From Shimia litoralis (GTDB lineage Bacteria > Pseudomonadota > Alphaproteobacteria > Rhodobacterales > Rhodobacteraceae), in contig NZ_SULI01000004.1 in NCBI RefSeq assembly GCF_005518135.1, positions 62,001-126,000 on the forward strand: a DNA stretch of 64,000 nt. The letters run 5' to 3'. The notes beneath the pieces are model-generated. The model worked only from the letters and a program-made list of their open reading frames with translations. It was not told the DNA's origin and did no database searches. Shown piece after piece: positions 8,707 to 17,085 of the stretch. Within the stretch, counting starts at the first letter, position 1. The number at the start of each line of letters is the position of its first letter. The translations under genes and the position numbers were made by a program.

Positions 8707-10266
8707 TCACCTTTGCGCATCAAACCACTCTTGGACAGCCTCCTTTTGTGTCTGATCCAACCTCAGGCCCAGCTTGGTGCGCCGCCACAAGGCATCCTCG
8801 GCCGTTTGGGCAAATTCCTGACCGTGCATCCAACGCAACTCGGCCTCGGTCAGTGTGGCTCCAAAATCTTGTCCCAAATCCGGATGCGACCTTGCAGCCC
8901 CCAACACCTGCCATGCTTCAAGCCCATAGGTGCGTATCAATCGCGCGGCCCAGACATCTGTCAGGAACTCAAAATCGTCTTTCAAACGCGTGATCAGCTC
9001 AGGCTTGTCCGCCACTTCAAACGCGCCACCCGGCAAAGCGACCCCAGCAGTCCACGCGGCACCGGCCTTTGGAAAAAAAGACCCAAGGCGGCCAAGCGCA
9101 GCCTCGGCCAAACGGCGATACGTGGTGATCTTGCCGCCGAACACATTCAGCAACGGTGCGCCCTCATCCTTGAGGGTCAGGACATAATCACGCGTCGCAG
9201 CCGTCGCAGAACTTGCCCCATCATCATAGAGCGGACGCACCCCGGAATAGGTCCAGACCACATCTTGGGGGGTAATCGGTTCTTTGAAATACTGGGCGGC
9301 AAAATCAATTAAATAGTCCCGCTCTTCTGGGCTACACTCGGGCGCTTGGTCTGCAGTCTCATGGGCCTCATCGGTCGTCCCAATCAGCGTGAAATCCTGT
9401 TCGTAAGGAATGGTGAAAATGATCCGCCCGTCAGATCCTTGCAGGAAATAGGCGCGGTCATGATCATACAGGCGCGGCACAATGATGTGGCTCCCTCTGA
9501 CCAGTGTGACGCCTTCGCGACTGTTGGTTTGGACGACATCATCGACGATCTGACTGACCCAAGGCCCCGCAGCATTCACAAGGGCGCGGGCCCGAATTTG
9601 ATGCGACCCGTTTTGGTCTTGCACCGTGATGCACCAATTCGATCCTTCGCGTGTCGCCTTTGTCACTTTGGTGCGCGTCAAGATGCGCGCGCCGCGTGCT
9701 TGCGCATCACGGGCATTCAACAGAACCAAACGCGCATCATCCACCCAGCAATCAGAATACTCAAAGGCACGGCGTATCTTTGGCACCAAAGGTAAACCCG
9801 CGACATCTTTGGACAAATCCACTGATCCCGTAGCGGGTAATATTTTGCGCCCTCCTAGGGTGTCATAGAAAAACAACCCCAGCCGGATCACCCATGCGGG
9901 GCGACGTCCCTTTGCCCAAGGCATCAGCAGGCCAAGAACCTTAGCCACCGGCGTGTCTTGCGGAAACCGCATGTCGGGATGCAACGGCAAAACAAATCGC
10001 ATGGGCCAGCTTATGTGCGGCATCGCGCGCAACAAGACTTCGCGCTCGATCAATGACTCGCGCACAAGGCGCACCTTAAAGTACTCGAGATATCTCAATC
10101 CACCGTGAAACAGCTTGGTGGACCCAGACGATGTCCCCGAAGCAAGGTCGCCCTTCTCCGCCAACACCACAGACAAGCCACGGCCAGCGGCATCGCGTGC
10201 GATCCCTGCTCCGTTTACGCCTCCGCCAATGACGAACACATCCACGATGTCCTTGGCCTTTGTCAT
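8707..10266 (-). CDS. glpD: Aerobic glycerol-3-phosphate dehydrogenase
   Basis: 519-residue FAD-dependent dehydrogenase that oxidises sn-glycerol-3-phosphate to dihydroxyacetone phosphate at the inner membrane and feeds the quinone pool. Visible are the N-terminal FAD-binding loop GGGVNGAGIARDAAGRG (about residues 14-30), SSGSTKLFHGGLRYLE, and the C-terminal GGKITTYRRLAE of the DAO domain. A GAGG about 10 nt upstream supports the ATG. It is the first gene of the glpD-glpK unit. The terminator of the acyl-CoA synthetase separates it from that upstream gene. Confidence 0.97.
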   Translation of the reverse strand: MTKAKDIVDVFVIGGGVNGAGIARDAAGRGLSVVLAEKGDLASGTSSGSTKLFHGGLRYLEYFKVRLVRESLIEREVLLRAMPHISWPMRFVLPLHPDMRFPQDTPVAKVLGLLMPWAKGRRPAWVIRLGLFFYDTLGGRKILPATGSVDLSKDVAGLPLVPKIRRAFEYSDCWVDDARLVLLNARDAQARGARILTRTKVTKATREGSNWCITVQDQNGSHQIRARALVNAAGPWVSQIVDDVVQTNSREGVTLVRGSHIIVPRLYDHDRAYFLQGSDGRIIFTIPYEQDFTLIGTTDEAHETADQAPECSPEERDYLIDFAAQYFKEPITPQDVVWTYSGVRPLYDDGASSATAATRDYVLTLKDEGAPLLNVFGGKITTYRRLAEAALGRLGSFFPKAGAAWTAGVALPGGAFEVADKPELITRLKDDFEFLTDVWAARLIRTYGLEAWQVLGAARSHPDLGQDFGATLTEAELRWMHGQEFAQTAEDALWRRTKLGLRLDQTQKEAVQEWFDAQR

Positions 10267-10322
10267 CTATGTCATCCTCGAATTTCAGAGACCTTGTTCT
10301 CATCCGATCTAGAGCGTGGGTT

Positions 10323-10367
10323 CCGCCAAGAAAAGGAAAACCGGATGGCAGGGTACTGCCATCCGGT
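10323..10367 (-). terminator. Rho-independent terminator of the acyl-CoA synthetase gene
   Basis: Perfect 12-bp stem (ACCGGATGGCAG at 10340-10351 with CTGCCATCCGGT at 10356-10367) and a 4-nt loop. Read on the minus strand it is followed by TTTCCTTTTC. It lies 23 nt past the stop codon of the acyl-CoA synthetase and upstream of glpD. Confidence 0.85.
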
Positions 10368-10390
10368 CAATCTTCGTCAAATTGTCAAAT

Positions 10391-12289
10391 TCACGCTTGA
10401 TCTGCGGGCTTTTCCCATTCCCAAGCATTCACAAACGCGCCGAGCACCTGTCCGACTTCTTCATCCGTCGCATCACCGGTTTTCGCAATCTGCGCAATCA
10501 AACCGCGTTTTTTATCGTCGATAACAAATGCGACTTTGGCTGGTACGCCCTCTTTGGCAAGTGCAGCATCAAAGATGCGCGAAATCGCCATTTTCCGAAG
10601 ATCGGGCTTAAAGATTTTGCCCACCGCCGTCTTTGGCAATTCAGGCATAATCTCGACATGCTTGGGATGTGCGGCGCGCTCGTGCACGTGTACCTTGGCA
10701 TGCTTGAGCAAATCCGCAGGATCAGCCGAAGCGCCCTCGATGAGTTCAACATATACACATGGGACTTCGCCCGCATGCGCATCGGGTTGCCCGATTGCTC
10801 CTGCAAAGGCGACATCATGGTGCGCCAACAGTGCCTCTTCGATCTCTGCCGGATCGATGTTGTGACCACCGCGAATAATCAGGTCTTTCGCACGCCCTGT
10901 GATCCACAGGTATCCATCCTCGTCCATACGGCCAAGATCGCCTGTGCGCAGGTATTTCCCATGATGGAACAAATCCACGTTCTTTTCAGCTTCGGTATAG
11001 GTGTTGCCGTCGTAGACACCCGGATTTGACACACAGATTTCGCCCACTTCATCCATGGCACATTCGACAGGGCCATCTGGGGCGTTTTTGAAGATACGCA
11101 CGTCCGAGTACGGCAGCGGCAGGCCAACCGATCCGACCTTTTTTGCGCCGGTGGGCGGGTTACAGGAGACCAGACAGGTTGCCTCGGTCAGGCCGTATCC
11201 CTCAACGATATCGACACCACAGGTGCTTTCAAATCTCTTAAACAACTCCATCGGCATCGGGGCCGATCCAGAAAATGCCGTTTTAACCGATGAGATGTCG
11301 GCATCAACAGGGCGTTGCATCAAGGCCGAAACCGCTGTGGGCACCGTGATGATAAAGGAAATTTTCCAACGTTCGATCAACTTCCAGAAGTTGTCAAAAA
11401 CGCCGTCACCCCGATATCCGGCAGGCGTCGGAAAGACCACATGCGCGCCGGACGCAATCGCGGCCTGCATAATAACGTGAACCGCAAATACGTGAAACAA
11501 TGGCAACGGACACATGATGTTGTCTTGCTCGGAGAACAGCAATGTGTCGCCGATCCACCCGTTATAAATCATGCCTGAATACAGGTGCTGGGCCACTTTG
11601 GGCATCCCAGTTGTACCACCAGTATGGAAGTACGCCGCGACGCGATCGCCATCAGAATCTGCAAAATCCAACGTGGTATTTTGCTTGGCCAGCTCTTTGT
11701 TAAAGCTTTTGACGTCGGCGTGATGGTTGCCGGGGTTTTTGGGGCGCACCAACGGTACGATCCAGCTTTTGGGTGGTGACAGATAGCGGTTCAAATCCAC
11801 CTCAAGCACGGTGTGCACATGGGGTGCGTGGCGCACGGCTTCGGCGACCTTTTGGGCGACATCCGTTTTTGGAAACGCCTTGAGCGTCACAACAACCTTG
11901 GCATCAGTTTCGCGCAGAATTGCGCCAATCTGTTCTGGCTCCAAAAGCGGGTTGATCGGGTTCACGATGCCCGCAATCATTCCGCCCAAGAGCGCGACAA
12001 GAGTTTCGTTACAGTTGGGCATCACAAATGCCACAGTGTCGGTTTCGCCGATTCCAAGGTCACGGAACATATTCGCGGCCTGCACCGCTTTGGTGTGCAG
12101 TTGCGACCACGTCAGGGTCTCTGCAGGGTCCGTCGCGCCGGAAAACAATTGATAACTCGCCGCTGGGCGATTTGGAAATCGGTCTTTGGTGTGTGTCAGA
12201 AACGTGTACATGGTCTGAGGCAAGTTCCGCTCGCCCCACGGCATTTCTGTTTCAAGTTTCTTCAGGTCTTCAATTGACGAAAACGTCAT
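10391..12289 (-). CDS. Acyl-CoA synthetase (AMP-forming)
   Basis: 632-residue member of the adenylate-forming superfamily. It activates a carboxylic acid to an acyl-adenylate and then to a CoA thioester. The motifs appear in order: the P-loop HTGGTTGMPKVAQH (around 220-235), GYGLTEATC, LRTGDLGRMDEDGYLWITGR and RGGHNIDPAEIEEAL. The acyl-adenylating lysine is in KTAVGKIFKPDLR. Residues after about 585 (DAALAKEGVP to the end) form an extra tail beyond the usual C-terminus. It is flanked by its own terminator. It resembles FadD-like or medium-chain synthetases; substrate unknown. Confidence 0.92.
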   Translation of the reverse strand: MTFSSIEDLKKLETEMPWGERNLPQTMYTFLTHTKDRFPNRPAASYQLFSGATDPAETLTWSQLHTKAVQAANMFRDLGIGETDTVAFVMPNCNETLVALLGGMIAGIVNPINPLLEPEQIGAILRETDAKVVVTLKAFPKTDVAQKVAEAVRHAPHVHTVLEVDLNRYLSPPKSWIVPLVRPKNPGNHHADVKSFNKELAKQNTTLDFADSDGDRVAAYFHTGGTTGMPKVAQHLYSGMIYNGWIGDTLLFSEQDNIMCPLPLFHVFAVHVIMQAAIASGAHVVFPTPAGYRGDGVFDNFWKLIERWKISFIITVPTAVSALMQRPVDADISSVKTAFSGSAPMPMELFKRFESTCGVDIVEGYGLTEATCLVSCNPPTGAKKVGSVGLPLPYSDVRIFKNAPDGPVECAMDEVGEICVSNPGVYDGNTYTEAEKNVDLFHHGKYLRTGDLGRMDEDGYLWITGRAKDLIIRGGHNIDPAEIEEALLAHHDVAFAGAIGQPDAHAGEVPCVYVELIEGASADPADLLKHAKVHVHERAAHPKHVEIMPELPKTAVGKIFKPDLRKMAISRIFDAALAKEGVPAKVAFVIDDKKRGLIAQIAKTGDATDEEVGQVLGAFVNAWEWEKPADQA

Positions 12290-12431
12290 TGGTGGTCTCC
12301 TCCCCGTGGTGCCCGCCGCGCGCGCTACGCTCTTTGTTCAAGATGATGCCAAAAACACTATCTCGCAAGGGTTTGGCCACAGGCTACGCTGGGTCAAGCA
12401 GTTTCGGAACGTTGCGTAAAATTCGACGGAT

Positions 12432-12468
12432 CACCAAAAACAAAAGGGCACCCGCGTCGGATGCCCTT
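12432..12468 (-). terminator. Rho-independent terminator of the BON-LysM gene
   Basis: On the minus strand AAGGGCA and TGCCCTT (12462-12468 with 12444-12450) form a stem extended by GG/CC pairs, followed by TTTGTTTTTGG. It begins 23 nt past the stop of the LysM gene. Confidence 0.8.
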
Positions 12469-12490
12469 AATTTCAAGATCATGAGCCTAA

Positions 12491-12919
12491 TTAGGCGTCT
12501 TGCGGAATGCGCAGAACCTGACCGGGATAAATTTTGTCAGGATGGCTGAGCATCGGGCGATTTGCCTCGAAAATCTCGGAATAGCGGTTGCCATCCCCAA
12601 GCGCCTTCTTAGACACCCCCCACAAAGTATCGCCCTTTTCGACAGTGTGGAACTTGGGCTCTGGCCCACTGGTTTCATCCGCAACAGCAGAGACACCTTC
12701 GACATTCCCCACCGCGAGGATCACTTTTTCGCGCATTTCCTGACTTACGGCCGCACCAGTGACTTTTACGGTATCGCCCTCAACCGAGATATCGAGACCC
12801 TCGGTATCAAGCCCCAAGTCAGACACCTCTTGCTTAAGAGCATCTGCATCTGGCGTATCATCCCCTCCGGAGAGAGATTTCCCAGCGCCCTTCAAAAAAT
12901 TCCACAAACCCATAGCCAT
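12491..12919 (-). CDS. BON and LysM domain protein (Kbp/YgaU-like)
   Basis: 142-residue protein with a BON domain (about 25-80) followed by a LysM repeat (about 90-138: HTVEKGDTLWGVSKKALGDGNRY...IYPGQVLRIP). The same BON-LysM pair makes up E. coli Kbp (YgaU), a cytoplasmic potassium-binding protein. No signal peptide is visible, which fits a cytoplasmic location despite the LysM domain. An AAGGAG lies just upstream; the ATG at 12919 has short spacing, and a second in-frame ATG at 12913 is also possible. Single-gene unit with its own terminator. Confidence 0.88.
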   Translation of the reverse strand: MAMGLWNFLKGAGKSLSGGDDTPDADALKQEVSDLGLDTEGLDISVEGDTVKVTGAAVSQEMREKVILAVGNVEGVSAVADETSGPEPKFHTVEKGDTLWGVSKKALGDGNRYSEIFEANRPMLSHPDKIYPGQVLRIPQDA

Positions 12920-12980
12920 AGTCTCCTTACTTCAGTTGCACATACCTTGCGTGGAACTGACGCCAAGAGATAGGGGGAAT

Positions 12981-14780
12981 TCAGAGCGTATTGGACCCGT
13001 CGGTAAACTGCAGCTTGGCCAGTTTGGCATAGAGCCCGCCCTGTGCCACAAGGTCTTCGTGTGTGCCTTGGGCGGCGATTTGACCGTCTTCCATGACGAT
13101 GATGCGGTCGGCCTTTTTCACAGTGGCCAAACGGTGCGCCACAATAATGGTCGTCCGCGTGCGCGCCATTTCATCCACTGCCTGCTGCACCAGACGTTCG
13201 CTTTCGGCGTCAAGCGCACTTGTGGCTTCGTCCAAAAGCAGTACCGGAGAGTCGCGCAAGATCGCACGCGCGATGGCAATCCGCTGTTTTTGCCCGCCAG
13301 ACAGCATAACGCCGCGCTCGCCGACATAGGCATCGTACCCGTCTGGCAAAGCCGAAATAAAGTCATGCGCCGCAGCGGCCTTGGCGGCAGCTTCGACTTG
13401 TGCATCCGTCGCATCCGGTTGACCAAAGCGAATATTTTCCCGCGCAGTGTCGGCAAAAATAACGGGGTCCTGAGGCACCAACGCCATATGTGCACGAAAA
13501 TCTGAGCGTGCTAAATCGGTCAACGGCACCCCATCCAACAAAATCTGCCCGTTGTCTGGATCATAAAATCGTTGAATCAGCTGAATGATTGTTGTTTTTC
13601 CAGCCCCGGACGGACCAACCAAAGCCACGGTTTCACCCGGTTTGATCGTAAGGTCGACACCCGACAGCGCGGAAATTGATTTACGTGACGGATAAGAAAA
13701 CGAAACGTTTTCAAACGTGATCTCCCCACGCACCGGCTCTGTGAGCGCAGACGGAGAAACTGGATCTTTGACGCTATCTTGGACCTCAAGCAATTCGACA
13801 AGGCGCTCTGTTGCGCCAGCGGCCCGCTGGAGTTCCCCCCATATTTCGGACAAAGCCCCCACAGCTCCGGCAACCATCACCGAATAAATCACAAATTGAA
13901 CCAACGCGCCGACACTCATGCCGCCCGCTCTGACATCGCGCGCACCGATCCACAGAACGCCAACGACTCCTGAGAAGATCAGGAAAATCACTATCATCGT
14001 CATCACGGCCCGCGTATCAATGCGCCGCTTGGCAGCCTTGAGAGCCAGATCCGTGATGTCTGCAAAGCCTGCTTGGGATTGAGATTCGTGCGTGAACGCC
14101 TGAACGGTTTGCACCGAGCTAAGGGCCTCTGAGGCGTTGCCAGAACTCTCTGCAATCCAGTCCTGATTTTCACGACTCAGCCCACGCAACCGACGCCCCA
14201 ACACCAGAATGGGAATGATGACAGCAGGCACAATAAGCAACACCATCCCGGTCAGCTTGGCGGATGTGAACAGCATCAAAACCAGCCCACCCAAAAACAG
14301 GAGCACGTTGCGCAATGCGACAGATACGGATGATCCGATGACCGATTGGATCACGGTTGTATCAGTGGTGATCCGGCTCAGGACTTCGCCCGTCAGGATA
14401 TTTTCAAAGAACGAGGGACTCATTGAAATTACACGATCAAACACCGCTTTGCGGATATCGGCGACGACCATCTCGCCCAACCGTGTGACCAATAAATACC
14501 GCAAGGCAGTGCCCACCGCCAAGAGGCTTGCGAACCCCAGCGCAGCCAGAAAGTACTGATCCAGCAACGCATCGCTTTCTGTCCCAAAATTATCGACCAC
14601 GCGCCGTACGGCCAACGGCAGCACAAGCGAAACTGTCGCTGTCAGCGTCAGCGCCAAACCCGCCAGAATGACCAACAGGCGATACGGGGCAAGAAAAGGT
14701 CCCAATCCGCGCAGTGCGCCGACACGTTTGGACTTTTCACGATCCATCTCGTTGGGTTGCTGCGCAGGTTTTCTAGCCAT
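12981..14780 (-). CDS. ABC exporter half-transporter (MsbA-like)
   Basis: 599-residue fusion of a six-helix membrane domain (about 25-325) and an ATPase domain (about 350-590) in one chain, as in type IV exporters that work as homodimers in the inner membrane. The ATPase carries Walker A GPSGAGKTT, signature LSGGQKQR, Walker B VLLLDEATSALD and the switch histidine in IVAHR. Lipid A-core flippase (MsbA) and multidrug exporters share this layout. Nothing in the neighbourhood fixes the substrate. The N-terminal 20 residues are hydrophilic and charged. Confidence 0.93.
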   Translation of the reverse strand: MARKPAQQPNEMDREKSKRVGALRGLGPFLAPYRLLVILAGLALTLTATVSLVLPLAVRRVVDNFGTESDALLDQYFLAALGFASLLAVGTALRYLLVTRLGEMVVADIRKAVFDRVISMSPSFFENILTGEVLSRITTDTTVIQSVIGSSVSVALRNVLLFLGGLVLMLFTSAKLTGMVLLIVPAVIIPILVLGRRLRGLSRENQDWIAESSGNASEALSSVQTVQAFTHESQSQAGFADITDLALKAAKRRIDTRAVMTMIVIFLIFSGVVGVLWIGARDVRAGGMSVGALVQFVIYSVMVAGAVGALSEIWGELQRAAGATERLVELLEVQDSVKDPVSPSALTEPVRGEITFENVSFSYPSRKSISALSGVDLTIKPGETVALVGPSGAGKTTIIQLIQRFYDPDNGQILLDGVPLTDLARSDFRAHMALVPQDPVIFADTARENIRFGQPDATDAQVEAAAKAAAAHDFISALPDGYDAYVGERGVMLSGGQKQRIAIARAILRDSPVLLLDEATSALDAESERLVQQAVDEMARTRTTIIVAHRLATVKKADRIIVMEDGQIAAQGTHEDLVAQGGLYAKLAKLQFTDGSNTL

Positions 14781-14959
14781 GAGATGTCTCTTTGGTTCAG
14801 TATTTTGACGTTACTGGCCCTGCAAAGCCTAAGGGTCAAGCGCCCAGACGTCGCAAAATCCAATTTCCCTGCACGCAGGGCGCAAACCACACCCCAGAAA
14901 CCACAGGTAAACTGCTGTGACGCCGCATATTTTTAAGGAAAAACAAATGTGGATTTTTT

Positions 14960-15033
14960 TGGAGCGGGCGGCGGGAATCGAACCCGCGTCATTAGCTTGG
15001 AAGGCTAAGGTCTTACCACTACACAACGCCCGC
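14960..15033 (-). tRNA. tRNA-Gly (UCC)
   Basis: Cloverleaf read on the minus strand. The acceptor stem GCGGGCG pairs with CGCCCGC, the D-loop contains GTAGTGGTAAGAC, and the anticodon stem TTAGC/GCTAA encloses the loop CTTCCAA, giving anticodon UCC. The T-arm holds GGTTCGATTCC. The CCA end is encoded (14960-14962). Total length is 74 nt with CCA, normal for glycine tRNA. Confidence 0.97.
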
Positions 15034-15046
15034 TCAACAAGATGAC

Positions 15047-15075
15047 CTAGTATTTCAATCCCTCAGAAGGGTCAA
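15047..15075 (-). promoter_or_regulatory. Putative sigma-70 promoter of tRNA-Gly
   Basis: On the minus strand TTGACC (15075-15070) and TACTAG (15052-15047) are separated by 17 nt and end 14 nt before the tRNA. The -35 is good and the -10 weak. The gene-poor stretch 14781-15167 otherwise holds only the tRNA and nothing else I recognise. Confidence 0.5.
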
Positions 15076-15194
15076 GACCAACCCTCGCAAGAATTGTGCA
15101 TTTTCTTGGGGTGTTTGTCGGTCTACGACTTTAGGCGTATATCAATCATGTCGCGCCCGTTGTTAGAATGGGCCACCTTTTATACGGACGTCTT

Positions 15195-15893
15195 ATGCGG
15201 CCAATGCCTGATCATTCCTCGGACACCTTGCTGCAATCAGCTTTGATTATCGATGATCATCCGCTGTTTTGTGATGCATTGTCCATGACCCTTCAGGCCG
15301 TTTCATCAATCAACACCATGCACACCGCCTCTTGCCTTCTCGAAGGTCTGGACCTTTTGGCGGGTGGCGCTGACATCGACCTTGTTGTTTTGGATTTGAA
15401 TTTGCCAGATGTGAACGGACTGGACGGATTGCTCAGATTGCGCAACGCCGTCTCCTGTCCGGTGGTCGTGGTCTCTTCAATGGCAGACAATCGCGTCATC
15501 AGTTCCGTGATCCATGCGGGTGCTGCAGGGTTCATTCCCAAACACAGCCAGCGCGATGTCTTCCAACAGGCGATCCACACCATTGCGAAAGGTCAGATGT
15601 TCATTCCTGCTGGATATATGCTGATCGAGACCCAACACCAAAGCGACGGTGACGACGCCCTGCACCGCCTAGCATCGCTGACCGCACAACAGGCCCGTAT
15701 TCTCGAGCTGATTTGCGAAGGTAAACTGAATAAACAAATCGCATTTGATTTGGGAATTGCAGAGACAACCGTCAAAGCACATGTCACAGCAATCATGCGC
15801 AAACTTGGCGTTCAAAGCCGCACCCAGGCCGTTTTGATTGCGAAGAACTCCAGCTTTGCAAATATCTTGCAAGACGGCGGACCCACTGGCTAA
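15195..15893 (+). CDS. LuxR-type (NarL/FixJ) response regulator
   Basis: About 232-residue two-domain response regulator. The receiver has its acidic pair in IIDDHP, the phosphoacceptor Asp67 in VVLDLNLPD (numbering from 15195) and the conserved lysine in FIPKHS. A C-terminal LuxR helix-turn-helix (LTAQQARILELICEGKLNKQIA...TTVKAHVTAIMRKLGV) binds DNA. In-frame ATGs at 15168, 15195 and 15204 are all possible. It is followed at 30 nt by the FIST gene and then the hybrid kinase, so it is the likely output of that kinase. The layout resembles the ErbR/AgmR regulators of alcohol oxidation in Pseudomonas, but the targets are unproven. Confidence 0.9.
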   Translation: MRPMPDHSSDTLLQSALIIDDHPLFCDALSMTLQAVSSINTMHTASCLLEGLDLLAGGADIDLVVLDLNLPDVNGLDGLLRLRNAVSCPVVVVSSMADNRVISSVIHAGAAGFIPKHSQRDVFQQAIHTIAKGQMFIPAGYMLIETQHQSDGDDALHRLASLTAQQARILELICEGKLNKQIAFDLGIAETTVKAHVTAIMRKLGVQSRTQAVLIAKNSSFANILQDGGPTG

Positions 15894-15923
15894 GGTGGCT
15901 GCGCCTATTGGAGAGGAAACAGA

Positions 15924-17081
15924 ATGAACCAATCCCATGATCCACCCGGATCGGCCCTGATCGTTCGCACGGGGTTTGCGGATTGCCAAAGCGATGATGC
16001 CATCGCACGTCTGGCCAGCACTTTGAAACCTGGCGACCTATCCCTTGTCGTGCTGTTTCTTTCCCCCAAAACCGACGTGTCGCATCTGATTGCCAAAGCC
16101 CAAGAGGTTTTTGCACCTGCTAAAGTTGTCGGATGCACCACTGCAGGTGAAATTTCCCAATTTGGCTATAGCGAAGCTGGCATCGTCGCGCTTGGCTTCC
16201 CAAGTGCGCATTTTGACAGCCGCTCTGTGCTGATTGATGATTTGGGCGACTATGATCGCCAAGCGCTCGTGGAACGTATGATCCAAAACCGCGAACAAAT
16301 GGCGCGGACGCACCCAAAGTGGCTGTCGGATTTCACCTTTCTGCTTGTGGATGGGTTATCAACCCAAGAAGACGCGCTAACCTCGGCGCTGGCGATTGGT
16401 CTGGGCCCGGTGCCCTTTTTTGGTGGGTCCGCTGGCGATGGCACGGATTTTGGCAAAACATATGTCCTGCATGGAGGCGCGGCCCACTCGAATGCCGCTG
16501 TGCTGATCCAAGTGCGCACAGATTGCCCCATTCGCGTTTTCAAAACCGACCACCTGATCCCAACACAAACACGCATGGTGGTTACTGGGGCAGATCCTGC
16601 ACGGCGGATTGTACATGAAATCAACGCCGAGCCCGCCGCCCGAGAATATGCCCGTTTGCTAGGAAAAGACCCCGAGCAATTGACACCATTTACCTTTGCA
16701 GCCCATCCCGTGGTGGTCCAGATTGGCGATCAGCATCATGTGCGTGCCATTCAGCAGGTGGCTGAAAATGGGGATCTGGTGTTCTTTTCCGCCATCGACG
16801 AAGGCGTCGTGCTGACGCTAGCTGACCCAGAGAACATGGTCACCCATCTCGAGCGCGAGATGCAAGCTCTGTCACAAGATCAGGCGCCAGATGTTATATT
16901 GGCGTGCGACTGTATTTTGCGCCGTCTAGAGGCCCAGCAGAAACAGGTCACATCGCACCTCTCCAAGATCATGGTTGAAAACAGAGCCGTCGGGTTTTCC
17001 ACCTATGGAGAACAAATCAACTCTATGCACGTGAACCAAACCCTGACGGGTGTCGCGATTTACCCTCCGGTTGGAGACTAG
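15924..17081 (+). CDS. FIST domain protein (NosP-like nitric oxide sensor)
   Basis: 385-residue cytoplasmic protein with FIST N (about 40-220) and FIST C (about 230-370) sensory domains. Typical segments are VVGCTTAGEIS, FGGSAGDG and ENRAVGFSTYGE. In Pseudomonas aeruginosa the FIST protein NosP binds NO through heme and inhibits the adjacent hybrid kinase NahK. Here too the gene is followed at once by a hybrid histidine kinase, 4 nt after its stop. A LuxR-type regulator precedes it. No signal peptide. The FIST call is secure; NO or heme binding is inferred from this gene pairing. Confidence 0.88.
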   Translation: MNQSHDPPGSALIVRTGFADCQSDDAIARLASTLKPGDLSLVVLFLSPKTDVSHLIAKAQEVFAPAKVVGCTTAGEISQFGYSEAGIVALGFPSAHFDSRSVLIDDLGDYDRQALVERMIQNREQMARTHPKWLSDFTFLLVDGLSTQEDALTSALAIGLGPVPFFGGSAGDGTDFGKTYVLHGGAAHSNAAVLIQVRTDCPIRVFKTDHLIPTQTRMVVTGADPARRIVHEINAEPAAREYARLLGKDPEQLTPFTFAAHPVVVQIGDQHHVRAIQQVAENGDLVFFSAIDEGVVLTLADPENMVTHLEREMQALSQDQAPDVILACDCILRRLEAQQKQVTSHLSKIMVENRAVGFSTYGEQINSMHVNQTLTGVAIYPPVGD

Positions 17082-17085
17082 GCGC